A DNA stretch of 64,000 nt, taken from the NCBI RefSeq assembly GCF_001954135.1, contig NZ_MBEQ01000109.1, forward strand, positions 1-64,000, written 5' to 3'. Both the position numbers and the translations under genes were made by a program. The DNA comes from Mycobacterium sp. GA-1841. GTDB lineage: Bacteria > Actinomycetota > Actinomycetes > Mycobacteriales > Mycobacteriaceae. Shown piece after piece: positions 24,094-31,741 of this stretch. Each line of letters starts with the position of its first letter. Position 1 is the first letter of the stretch. A model generated the notes under the pieces. The model saw nothing but the letters and a program-made list of their open reading frames with translations, was not told the origin of the DNA and searched no databases.

Positions 24094-25602
24094 ATGGAGA
24101 TCCACGAGGTACGCACCCGGCGCAGCGCCGAGGACTTCCCGCGCCACGAGCACCTGGCCTGGAAGATTGCCGAGATGGCGGCCGACCCGGTCGCCGTGCC
24201 GGCCGAGACCGAGTCGATGGTGATCAATCGCATCATCGACAACGCCGCGGTGTCGGCCGCGTCGGTGATCCGAGGACCGGTGACCGTCGCCCGCGCCCAG
24301 GCGCTCGCGCACAAGATGCCGCGCGGCGCGGCAGTGTTCGGTGTCGAGGGCGCCGTGTCGCCGGAATGGGCGGCGTGGGCCAACGGCGTCGCGGTCCGCG
24401 AGCTGGATTTCCACGACACCTTCCTGGCCGCCGAGTACTCCCATCCGGGCGACAACATCCCCGCGCTGGTCGCGGTGGCCCAACACCTCGGCGTCACCGG
24501 TGCCGATTTGATCCGCGGCATCGCCACGGCCTACGAGGTGCAGGTCGACCTGGTCAAGGGAATCTGCCTGCACCAGCACAAGATCGACCATGTCGCCCAT
24601 CTGGGGCCGTCGGTGGCCGCCGGTCTGGGCACCATGCTGCGTCTGGACCGGGAGACCATCTACGCCGCGATCGGTCAGGCGCTGCACCTGACCACCGCCA
24701 CCCGGCAGTCCCGCAAGGGGCTGATCTCCAGTTGGAAAGCCTTCGCGCCGGCCTGGGCCGGCAAGGTGGCGATCGAGGCCGTCGACCGCGCGATGCGCGG
24801 TGAGGGTTCCCCCGCCCCGATCTGGGAAGGCGAGGACGGCGTGATCGCCTGGATGTTGTCGGGCCCCGACCACACCTACCGGGTCCCGCTGCCGGGCCCG
24901 GGCGAGCCGAAGCGCGCCATCCTGGACACCTACACCAAGGAACATTCGGCCGAATACCAGAGTCAGGCACCGATCGACCTGGCCCGCCGGATGCGCGAAC
25001 GTATCGGCGACCTGGACCAGATCGCCACGATCGTGCTGCACACCAGCCACCACACCCACGTGGTGATCGGCACCGGTAGCAACGACCCGCAGAAGTTCGA
25101 TCCCGACGCGTCCCGCGAAACACTCGATCACTCGGTGATGTACATCTTCGCCGTCGCCCTACAGGACGGCACCTGGCATCACGAGCGGTCCTACGCGCCG
25201 GAGCGGGCACACCGTCCCGACACCGTCGAACTGTGGCGCAAGATCTCCACCGTCGAGGACCCGGAATGGACTCGGCGCTACCACTCGAATGATCCGGCGG
25301 AAAAGGCATTCGGCGCCAAGGCCGTCATCACTCTCAAGAGCGGCGAGACGATCGTCGACGAGCTGGCGGTCGCCGATGCCCACCCGCTCGGTGCACGGCC
25401 CTTCGAGCGTGAGCAGTACGTCGCCAAGTTCACCGAGCTGGCTGACGGGATCGTCGAAGCCGACGAGCAGAAGCGGTTCCTTGCCGCGGCCGAGAACGTA
25501 TCGGCGGCGAAATCCGGTGGCCTGGGCGGGCTCAACGTGCGGGTCGACGCGCGGGTGCTGGAGAAGGCGCCGACGGTTCCCTCGGGGATTTTCCACCGAT
25601 GA
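24094..25602 (+). CDS. prpD: 2-methylcitrate dehydratase
   Basis: 502 aa from ATG 24094 (MEIHEVRTRRSAEDFP), matching the MmgE/PrpD N-terminus; ATG 24076 is possible. Motifs visible: VRELDFHDTF, HPGDNIPALVAVAQ, GKGICLHQHKIDHVAHLG-like segment (VKGICLHQHKIDH), RQSRKGLISSWKAF and AFAPAWAGK. It dehydrates 2-methylcitrate to 2-methyl-cis-aconitate in propionyl-CoA breakdown. First gene of prpDBC, under PrpR. Confidence 0.93.
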   Translation: MEIHEVRTRRSAEDFPRHEHLAWKIAEMAADPVAVPAETESMVINRIIDNAAVSAASVIRGPVTVARAQALAHKMPRGAAVFGVEGAVSPEWAAWANGVAVRELDFHDTFLAAEYSHPGDNIPALVAVAQHLGVTGADLIRGIATAYEVQVDLVKGICLHQHKIDHVAHLGPSVAAGLGTMLRLDRETIYAAIGQALHLTTATRQSRKGLISSWKAFAPAWAGKVAIEAVDRAMRGEGSPAPIWEGEDGVIAWMLSGPDHTYRVPLPGPGEPKRAILDTYTKEHSAEYQSQAPIDLARRMRERIGDLDQIATIVLHTSHHTHVVIGTGSNDPQKFDPDASRETLDHSVMYIFAVALQDGTWHHERSYAPERAHRPDTVELWRKISTVEDPEWTRRYHSNDPAEKAFGAKAVITLKSGETIVDELAVADAHPLGARPFEREQYVAKFTELADGIVEADEQKRFLAAAENVSAAKSGGLGGLNVRVDARVLEKAPTVPSGIFHR

Positions 25603-25689
25603 GCGCTTGCGCGAAGAGAGGACAGCACCGATGAGCGCTTGCGCGAAGAGAGACCAGCACCGATGAGCGCTTGCGCGAAGAGCGAGGAC
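25594..25689. repeat. Three tandem copies of a 32-bp unit between prpD and prpB
   Basis: Units begin at 25594, 25626 and 25658. Each contains GAGCGCTTGCGCGAAGAG and starts CACCG; the first overlaps the prpD stop codon, and the third supplies the GAGGA ribosome site of prpB. Each unit also contains an ATG-led open triplet run (MSACAK), which can mislead start prediction. The core GCGC-TT-GCGC is a small palindrome. Differences between copies are limited to the last few bases. Confidence 0.95.
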
Positions 25690-25694
25690 TTGAG

Positions 25695-26612
25695 ATGACT
25701 GGGTTGCTCGGCGCTACGACGCCGGCATCGGAGAAGCGTCGAAAGTTCCGCCGAGGTCTCGAATCCGGCCGGTTACTTCGGTTCCCGGGGGCGTTTTCGC
25801 CGTTGGTGGCCAAGCTGATCGCCGAGATTGGTTTCGACGGTGTCTACGTCTCGGGTGCGGTCCTTTCCGCCGACCTGGGTCTGCCCGATATCGGGTTGAC
25901 GACCCTGACCGAGGTGACCGGACGCGGCGCTCAGATCGCCTCGGCCACAGACCTTCCCACGTTCATCGACGCCGACACCGGATTTGGTGAGCCGATGAGT
26001 GCGGCCCGCACCGCGACTCTGCTCGAGGATGCGGGTCTGGCCGGTCTTCACCTTGAGGACCAGGTCAACCCGAAGCGGTGTGGGCATCTCGACGGGAAAG
26101 CCGTGGTCGAGACCGCCGAGATGGTCAAGCGGCTACGCGCGGCTGTCTCGGCGCGACGTGATCCGAACTTCATCGTCTGTGCCCGCACCGACGCCGCAGG
26201 GATCGAGGGGATCCCTGCGGCGATCGAGCGGGCCAAGGCCTACGCCGATGCCGGCGCGGATCTGATCTTCACCGAGGCGCTGCATACCCCGGCGGATTTC
26301 GAGCAGTTCCGCGAGGCGGTCGACGTCCCACTGTTGGCCAACATGACCGAGTTCGGAAAGTCCGAGCTGCTGACGACACAGCAGTTGTCCGAGATCGGCT
26401 ACAACATGGTGATCTACCCCGTGACCACGCTGCGCCTGGCAATGCATGCCGTCGAAGTCGGGTTACGCGAAATATGTTCGGCAGGAACGCAATCCAGCCT
26501 ACTCGACCAGATGCAGCACCGCAGCCGGCTGTATGAGCTCCTGCGCTACAACGACTACAACCAGTTCGACTCGGATATCTACAATTTCTCGCTGCAAGGG
26601 GCGACACGATGA
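25695..26612 (+). CDS. prpB: 2-methylisocitrate lyase
   Basis: 305 aa from ATG 25695 with GAGGA at 25684-25688. Isocitrate lyase/PEP mutase family: YVSGAVLSADLGLPD, DADTGFGE (metal-binding Asp/Glu) and the catalytic loop KRCGHLDGK, which distinguishes methylisocitrate lyase from isocitrate lyase (KKCGH). Splits methylisocitrate to pyruvate and succinate. Overlaps prpC by four bases (ATGA). M. tuberculosis lacks a separate prpB, so this is the environmental-mycobacterium arrangement. Confidence 0.93.
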   Translation: MTGLLGATTPASEKRRKFRRGLESGRLLRFPGAFSPLVAKLIAEIGFDGVYVSGAVLSADLGLPDIGLTTLTEVTGRGAQIASATDLPTFIDADTGFGEPMSAARTATLLEDAGLAGLHLEDQVNPKRCGHLDGKAVVETAEMVKRLRAAVSARRDPNFIVCARTDAAGIEGIPAAIERAKAYADAGADLIFTEALHTPADFEQFREAVDVPLLANMTEFGKSELLTTQQLSEIGYNMVIYPVTTLRLAMHAVEVGLREICSAGTQSSLLDQMQHRSRLYELLRYNDYNQFDSDIYNFSLQGATR

Positions 26613-27742
26613 CCGCTACCGCGAACGACACCGTGACACCGAGCGTCCACAAGGGTTTGGCGGGGGTGGTGGTCGACACCACCGCCATCTCGAAGGTGGT
26701 CCCGGAAACCAACTCGCTGACGTACCGGGGTTATGCGGTACAGGATCTGGCGGCGCACTGCAGCTTCGAGCAGGTCGCCTACCTGCTGTGGCACGGGGAA
26801 CTCCCGACGGATCAGGAGCTGGCCCTGTTCAGTCAGCGGGAACGGGCTTCACGCCGCATCGACCGCTCGATGCAGTCCCTGCTGGCCAAGATTCCCGACA
26901 ATTGCCATCCGATGGACGTGGTCAGGACTGCGATCAGTTACCTCGGGGCCGAAGACCCGGAGGAGGACGACAGCACCCCTTCGGCCAATTTCGCCAAATC
27001 GCTGCGGATGTTCGCGGTGCTGCCGACCATCGTGGCAGCCGACATACGCCGCCGTCGGGGGCTGGAACCAATTGCCCCGCACAGCCACATGGGCTACGCG
27101 GAGAACTTCCTCAACATGTGCTTCGGTGAGGTGCCAGACCCGGTGATCGTCAGGGCATTCGAGCAGTCGATGATCCTCTACGCCGAGCACAGCTTCAACG
27201 CCTCAACGTTCGCGGCGCGGGTGGTCACCTCGACGCAGTCTGACATCTACAGCGCCGTGACGGCGGCGATCGGTGCGCTCAAGGGCTCCCTGCACGGTGG
27301 TGCCAACGAGGCCGTCATGCACGACATGCTCGAGATCGGCAGCGCCGAGAATGCCGCGCAGTGGTTGCACGGCAAGCTGTCCCGCAAAGACAAGGTGATG
27401 GGTTTCGGGCACCGGGTCTACAAGAACGGCGATTCCCGGGTGCCCACCATGAAGGCCGCGTTGCAGTGCGTGGCCGCGGTGCGCGACGGTCAGCGGTGGC
27501 TGGACCTCTACGAGCGCCTGGAGCAGAACATGCTCGCCGCCACCGGCATCAAACCCAACCTGGACTTCCCGACCGGGCCGGCGTACTACCTGATGGGATT
27601 CGACATCCCCAGTTTCACACCGCTTTTCGTGATGAGCCGCATCACCGGTTGGACGGCCCACATCATGGAGCAGGCGGGCTCGAACGCACTGATCCGGCCA
27701 CTCAGCGAATACAGCGGACATCCGCAACGGGCTCTGGCGTAG
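26609..27742 (+). CDS. prpC: 2-methylcitrate synthase / citrate synthase
   Basis: 377 aa, the usual size of small PrpC-type citrate synthases. Catalytic residues are in LHGGANEAVM, GFGHRVYKNGDSR (His) and FPTGPAYYLMG (following the Asp of LDFP). Condenses propionyl-CoA with oxaloacetate. Last gene of the operon, translationally coupled to prpB. Confidence 0.93.
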   Translation: MTATANDTVTPSVHKGLAGVVVDTTAISKVVPETNSLTYRGYAVQDLAAHCSFEQVAYLLWHGELPTDQELALFSQRERASRRIDRSMQSLLAKIPDNCHPMDVVRTAISYLGAEDPEEDDSTPSANFAKSLRMFAVLPTIVAADIRRRRGLEPIAPHSHMGYAENFLNMCFGEVPDPVIVRAFEQSMILYAEHSFNASTFAARVVTSTQSDIYSAVTAAIGALKGSLHGGANEAVMHDMLEIGSAENAAQWLHGKLSRKDKVMGFGHRVYKNGDSRVPTMKAALQCVAAVRDGQRWLDLYERLEQNMLAATGIKPNLDFPTGPAYYLMGFDIPSFTPLFVMSRITGWTAHIMEQAGSNALIRPLSEYSGHPQRALA

Positions 27743-27755
27743 TTCTACGCTCTCC

Positions 27756-27815
27756 CGCGAGCAGAGTCCAGCACCCGGAAAGTGCGTTCAACGGGTACCC
27801 GAGTGTCTGCTCGCG
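27756..27815. terminator. Long stem-loop just after prpC
   Basis: CGCGAGCAGA at 27756-27765 pairs perfectly with TCTGCTCGCG at 27806-27815; the 40-base loop itself contains the palindrome CGGGTACCCG. It starts 14 bp after the prpC stop. Probably a transcription terminator or RNA-stabilising structure; there is no T-run, as is common in mycobacteria. Confidence 0.5.
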
Positions 27816-27847
27816 TGATGTATCGGGTGCTCAATTCCTGATCCGAG

Positions 27848-27863
27848 TGTGGGATAGCCCACA
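27848..27863. other. Short hairpin TGTGGG-ATAG-CCCACA
   Basis: Perfect six-base stem with a four-base loop, 33 bp after the longer stem-loop. Could be a second terminator element. Confidence 0.4.
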
Positions 27864-28152
27864 TCCCTGCGAGCGCCCCGACGCGGAATTGGCTGAGATG
27901 TGCCACCGACGGAGAACCCCGACCACAACCCACCCGCGCGCTCAGCCGTGGTGTTCGCGGAGAAGGCATGACAGCTGTTGTGCGTGAGACGAAGGCCGGC
28001 GGAAGCGTCGGGTAGTTGGTTGCGCCACCGAGCGATGCGGAAAACGCTGTTGTGCTGGGCTTTTTGAAACCATCGAGAATATTGACGGTTGTTTTGAGCT
28101 TCATCTGAACTCGGCCAGTGTGCCGAAAGGGACGTCCCACCATCGGAAGAGT

Positions 28153-28171
28153 TTTGATTAGTCTCACCCTC
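28153..28171. promoter_or_regulatory. Weak IdeR-like iron box upstream of mbtK
   Basis: The 19 bases align with the IdeR consensus TTAGGTTAGSCTAACCTAA at about 11 positions, with the core TTAG-x-CT-x-ACC intact. It is about 155 bp before the mbtK start. Below the quality of known IdeR boxes, so tentative. Confidence 0.3.
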
Positions 28172-28326
28172 GCTGATCTGAGGAGGCTGCGGGTTCGGGC
28201 GTGGCGGGCACATTGAAGTGGCGCCCCAGACCTGAGCCGGACATAGGGGGATGGGCATTTGACGTGTGATGAAGTACTGCAGGGCAGCACAACTGGTCTT
28301 CCGCGTTGGCGAACACAGCCTGCTAC

Positions 28327-29004
28327 ATGACGACCTCGTCATCACGGGCAGAGGACGCCGCGGCTCCAACGCTGGCGCGGTATAAGGGGCACCCGCCGGA
28401 CTATGCGGTGCTTCCACGGGAACTCAAGGCTGTTTCCGATGCCGTGCGGCACGCTCCGCCGCCACCGGTCCCACAATTGTTGCCGCCGAGCAAGATTCGA
28501 GTTGCCGGCGACGGCGATGCCGAATTGATCGCTGAGTGGATGAACCGCCCGCATCTGGCGCAGACCTGGGAGTACGACTGGCCGGTCGAGCGCTGGCGCA
28601 GGCATCTGAAAGCTCAGGTGGAGGGCAACTACTCGCTGCCGCTGGTTCTCAGTATCGGTGGAGTGGATCGCGGCTATCTCGAAATCTACCGAGCTGCCAA
28701 GGATTCCATTGCCGACCGGTATGACAGTGAACCGCACGACCTCGGTTTGCACGGGGCCATCGCCGATGAAGAGCTGGTCAACCGGGGCCTCGGCCCGATG
28801 TTGTTGCCGAAGATCGTCGCGAGTGTGCTGACCGCCGATCCCGACTGTGAGCGGATCATGTTCGACCCCGACCACCGCAACGCCACCGTGCGCGGGTTGT
28901 GCGAGTTCGTCGGTTGTCGGTTCCTCGGCGAACACGAGATGTCCAACCGCAGGATGGCGCTCTACCAACTCGACCGGGCCACCGCCCGGAAATGGATGGC
29001 TTGA
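28327..29004 (+). CDS. mbtK: Mycobactin lysine N-acyltransferase (IucB/GNAT family)
   Basis: 225 aa from ATG 28327. GNAT fold of the IucB/MbtK type: the YLEIYRAAKDSIADRY strand, LGLHGAIAD with the catalytic His, and MFDPDHRNATVRGLCEFVGCRFL with the Asp and acetyl-CoA-binding helix. MbtK moves a fatty acyl chain from the carrier protein MbtL to the epsilon-amino group of a lysine (later hydroxylated) of mycobactin. The genes for MbtL and MbtM follow. A TTG 21 bases upstream is in frame but less likely. Confidence 0.88.
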   Translation: MTTSSSRAEDAAAPTLARYKGHPPDYAVLPRELKAVSDAVRHAPPPPVPQLLPPSKIRVAGDGDAELIAEWMNRPHLAQTWEYDWPVERWRRHLKAQVEGNYSLPLVLSIGGVDRGYLEIYRAAKDSIADRYDSEPHDLGLHGAIADEELVNRGLGPMLLPKIVASVLTADPDCERIMFDPDHRNATVRGLCEFVGCRFLGEHEMSNRRMALYQLDRATARKWMA

Positions 29005-29063
29005 ACCAATTTCCACATTCCGGCTGACGACAGCCGGTTGCGATCCGACAACAGAAGCAAACG

Positions 29064-29093
29064 AAAGGTGAGGCTGGGTCCCGCCGCCCAGCC
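29064..29093. promoter_or_regulatory. IdeR half-site plus hairpin before mbtL
   Basis: AAAGGTGAGGCT (29064-29075) matches the left half of the IdeR box. It overlaps a hairpin with stem GGCTGGG (29072-29078) / CCCAGCC (29087-29093) and an eight-base loop. It lies 12 bp before the mbtL start, so it could affect translation as well as transcription. Functional meaning is speculative. Confidence 0.35.
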
Positions 29094-29105
29094 GGGTATT
29101 CACAT

Positions 29106-29369
29106 ATGACCGCTACCGATTCATCCACATCACCCGCTGTATCCGACGGGTTGGTCTCGATTCTGCGTGACGATCTCGAACTCCCATGCCAATCACTCAG
29201 TGCCAGTACACGTCTCGTCGATGACCTCGGCATGGATTCGGTGTCATTCGCGGTGGGACTGGTGACCATCGAGGAGAAGTTCGGTGTGCAGCTCAGCGAG
29301 GAGGACCTCATCACCTGCAGCACGGTAGGAGATCTGCAGTCGGTGATCGACCACAGGAGCGCGGCATGA
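29106..29369 (+). CDS. mbtL: Mycobactin acyl carrier protein
   Basis: 87 aa. Carrier protein with LVDDLGMDSVSF, the Ser at about residue 45 being the phosphopantetheine site, and IEEKFGVQLSEEDL after it. It receives the acyl chain from MbtM and passes it to MbtK. Overlaps mbtM by four bases (ATGA). Confidence 0.88.
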   Translation: MTATDSSTSPAVSDGLVSILRDDLELPCQSLSASTRLVDDLGMDSVSFAVGLVTIEEKFGVQLSEEDLITCSTVGDLQSVIDHRSAA

Positions 29370-30931
29370 ACCCGCTCGCAGGTGCGCTGCGGGAGGCGAT
29401 GGTCGGCTCACCGCATGATCTCGTCGTCCTGGATCGCGACACCGATACCTGGCAGCGCCGCCCCTGGCCCGAAGTACACGGGCTCGCCGAGCACATTGCG
29501 GCCTACCTGTTGGGCCGTGATCAGCCCGGCGCGGTCGGCCTGGTCGGCGAACCGACGGTGGAATTGATCGCCGCCATTCAGGGTTCGTGGCTGGCGGGTT
29601 CGGGTGTGTCGCTGCTTCCGCGTCCCCAGCGTGGTGCCGAACCGTCCGAGTGGGCGCACGCCACGATGTCCCGGTTCAGCAGCATCGGTGTGACGACGGT
29701 GTTCAGCTACGGCGCCACGCTGCAGTTGTTGCGGGATGCGGGCTCACCGCTGACCGTGTGCGATGTCGCCGATGCCGCACGCACATCGACATCGACACAG
29801 CTCCGGTATCCCGACGATGCGGAGGTGGCGATCCTGCAGGGCACCGCCGGTTCCACCGGCACGCCTCGGACCGCGGTGCTGCCGCCCGAGGCGGTGCTCA
29901 ACAACATTCTGGCTGTCACACAGCGACTGTCACTGAGCCGCAACGATGTCGGCTGCTCCTGGCTGCCGATCTATCACGACATGGGCCTGGCGATGGTGTT
30001 GGCGTCGACGATGTCGGGTATGCCGCTGTGGCTGGCGCCCACGGGCGCATTCTCGGCTGCACCACTGCGGTGGGCCGAATGGCTGTCCGAATCGTCGGCG
30101 ACGTTCACCGCCGGGCCGAACTTCGGCTACTCGGTGCTCGGCCGTTTCGCCAACCGCGTCTCCGACGTCGACCTCGGTGCGCTGCGCATCGCGATCAACG
30201 GTGGTGAGCCCGTCGACTGTGCCGGTGTCGATCGGTTTGCCATCGGAATGAGCAGGTTCGGCTTCGACGCGGGAGCCATGGCGCCCGCGTACGGGATGGC
30301 CGAGGCGACCTGCGCGGTGACCATTCCCGCACCCGGAGAAGGCCTGCGCATTGACATTCCGGACGCCGAGGACACCGGCCGACGTTACGCGCTGCTGGGC
30401 CGCCCGGTGCCGGGCATGGAGATCCGCATCGTCCCGTCTGCGCATGATGAGACGGGTGCTTCGGGCGAGGTCGAGATCCGGGGTTCGTCGATGATGACGT
30501 CCTACCTGGGTAACGCGTCCGTCGATGCCGCAAGCAACGGCCAGTGGTTCCCGACGGGGGACATCGGCTATCTCGTAGACGGTGCATTGGTGATCTGTGG
30601 GCGCTCCAAGGAGGTCATCACGATCGCGGGACGCAACATCTTCCCGACCGAGATCGAACAGGTCGTCGGCGAGGTGGACGGTGTCCGCGAAGGAGCGGTC
30701 GTCGCCGTCGGCACGGAATCCGGCGCCGCGCAATCACGCCTGCTGGTGGCAGCGGAGTTCATCGGAACCGAACAGGACACCACTCGCAGCGCCGTGATCC
30801 GTCGCGTGGTGTCCGTGTGCGGTGTCACGCCCGCAGATGTGGTGTTGATGTCGCCCGGGTCGTTGCCCCGCACCTCGTCGGGGAAACTGCGTCGACTCGA
30901 AGTCCGTCGTCAACTGGAGGCCACGCGGTAG
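29366..30931 (+). CDS. mbtM: Mycobactin fatty acyl-AMP ligase (FadD33)
   Basis: 521 aa. FAAL-type adenylating enzyme: LQGTAGSTGTPRTAVL (P-loop region), WLPIYHDMGLAMVLAS (a segment typical of FAALs), AYGMAEATCAV (A5), FPTGDIGYLVDGALVICGRSKEVI (A7-A8) and PRTSSGKLRR with the catalytic Lys. Activates a fatty acid and loads it on MbtL. MbtN (acyl-ACP dehydrogenase), normally next in the mbt-2 locus, is absent here. Confidence 0.9.
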   Translation: MNPLAGALREAMVGSPHDLVVLDRDTDTWQRRPWPEVHGLAEHIAAYLLGRDQPGAVGLVGEPTVELIAAIQGSWLAGSGVSLLPRPQRGAEPSEWAHATMSRFSSIGVTTVFSYGATLQLLRDAGSPLTVCDVADAARTSTSTQLRYPDDAEVAILQGTAGSTGTPRTAVLPPEAVLNNILAVTQRLSLSRNDVGCSWLPIYHDMGLAMVLASTMSGMPLWLAPTGAFSAAPLRWAEWLSESSATFTAGPNFGYSVLGRFANRVSDVDLGALRIAINGGEPVDCAGVDRFAIGMSRFGFDAGAMAPAYGMAEATCAVTIPAPGEGLRIDIPDAEDTGRRYALLGRPVPGMEIRIVPSAHDETGASGEVEIRGSSMMTSYLGNASVDAASNGQWFPTGDIGYLVDGALVICGRSKEVITIAGRNIFPTEIEQVVGEVDGVREGAVVAVGTESGAAQSRLLVAAEFIGTEQDTTRSAVIRRVVSVCGVTPADVVLMSPGSLPRTSSGKLRRLEVRRQLEATR

Positions 30932-30974
30932 CGCCGGCCGGGTGCGATGAGTTCTACCCTGCTCTCGAGTCCAA

Positions 30975-30991
30975 TCAACATCGATTGTTGA
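30975..30991. promoter_or_regulatory. Inverted repeat TCAACA-N5-TGTTGA before the DHFR-like gene
   Basis: Six-base arms, perfect, 18 bp before the start codon at 31010. Possible operator for an unlinked regulator. The half-site resembles that of the palindromes at 53365-53405 but the spacer differs by four bases. Confidence 0.45.
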
Positions 30992-31009
30992 CTGAACGGG
31001 AGATAACAC

Positions 31010-31660
31010 GTGGTCCAGCTGCTCAAGGTCCAGAACTTCAACGTCTCCGGCGACGGGTTCGGCGCCGGAGAGAACCAGAGTTTCGAGCGACCGTTCGGGC
31101 ACGCCGAGCCTGACGAGATGTTCGCCTGGGCCGGTGCCACGGCGAGCTGGCCCAACCGGACGGAGCCCGGTGGGAGTCGCGGCCTGGACGACTACCTCAC
31201 CCGGGACTTTCACCACAACATCGGTGCCGAGATCATGGGCCGCAACAAGTTCAGTCCCTATCGCGGCCCGTGGGAGGATCACGCCGACTGGGAGGGCTGG
31301 TGGGGCGAGGAGCCGCCGTTTCACACGCCGGTGTTCGTGTTGACTCACCATGAGCGGCCATCGTTGCGTTTGTCCGACACAACTTTCCATTTCGTCGACG
31401 GGGCTCCGGCGACCGTGTTGGAGCAGGCGCGAGCCGCCGCACAGGGCAAGGACGTCCGGTTGGGCGGGGGAGCGAGCACCATCCGCCAGTTCCTCGACGC
31501 CGACCTGATCGACACCCTGCATGTCGCGGTGTCGCCGGTCGAGTTGGGAAGCGGGTCGCGACTGTGGGAGTCGCCCGACGAGCTCGACGACCGGTTCCAC
31601 CACGATGTGGTCCCGAGCCCCGGCGGTGCGGTCACCCATCATCTGTTCTGGCGCAGGTGA
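31010..31660 (+). CDS. DHFR-like (RibD C-terminal domain) reductase
   Basis: 216 aa from GTG 31010 with GGGAG upstream. The YLTRDFHHNIGAEIMGRNKFSPYRGPW segment, TPVFVLTHHERPSL and DVRLGGGASTIRQFLDADLIDTLHVAVSPVELGSGSRLW are standard for the dihydrofolate-reductase family proteins related to the RibD reductase domain. These are NAD(P)H-dependent enzymes whose natural substrate is usually not known. Stands alone, with an inverted repeat at its promoter. Confidence 0.82.
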   Translation: MVQLLKVQNFNVSGDGFGAGENQSFERPFGHAEPDEMFAWAGATASWPNRTEPGGSRGLDDYLTRDFHHNIGAEIMGRNKFSPYRGPWEDHADWEGWWGEEPPFHTPVFVLTHHERPSLRLSDTTFHFVDGAPATVLEQARAAAQGKDVRLGGGASTIRQFLDADLIDTLHVAVSPVELGSGSRLWESPDELDDRFHHDVVPSPGGAVTHHLFWRR

Positions 31661-31741
31661 CCGCTTCAGCCGCGCCGGTGGTCCGACGCGCGCTCGGTGC
31701 ATGGCGGGATCACGGGGATCACCACCTTTTGGAGCTCTTCG

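Larger units (their letters stand above)
27743..28326. other. 584-bp gene-free stretch between prpC and mbtK
   Basis: No open frame here has a recognisable product, a ribosome site or family motifs. The left end holds two inverted repeats (next two entries). The middle and right part (about 28040-28260) is less GC-rich than its surroundings and includes a weak IdeR-like box. It may contain the mbtK promoter and leader, or a small RNA. Confidence 0.6.

Noticed and set aside
23986..25131. Extension of the PrpR reading frame upstream to 25131
   Set aside because: It runs antisense through prpD and the shared promoter; family members begin at the SKTFAGAR position.
26803..26835. GGGAACT inside prpC and others at 10577 and 4640 (minus)
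   Set aside because: None has CGAC(C/T)A after 16 bases; all are within genes.
27788..28417. 209-codon minus-strand open frame in the prpC-mbtK gap
   Set aside because: No ribosome site or recognisable motif, overlaps the mbtK start; kept as non-coding.
28419..28450. GGGAACT inside mbtK
   Set aside because: No CGAC element at the right distance, inside a coding region.
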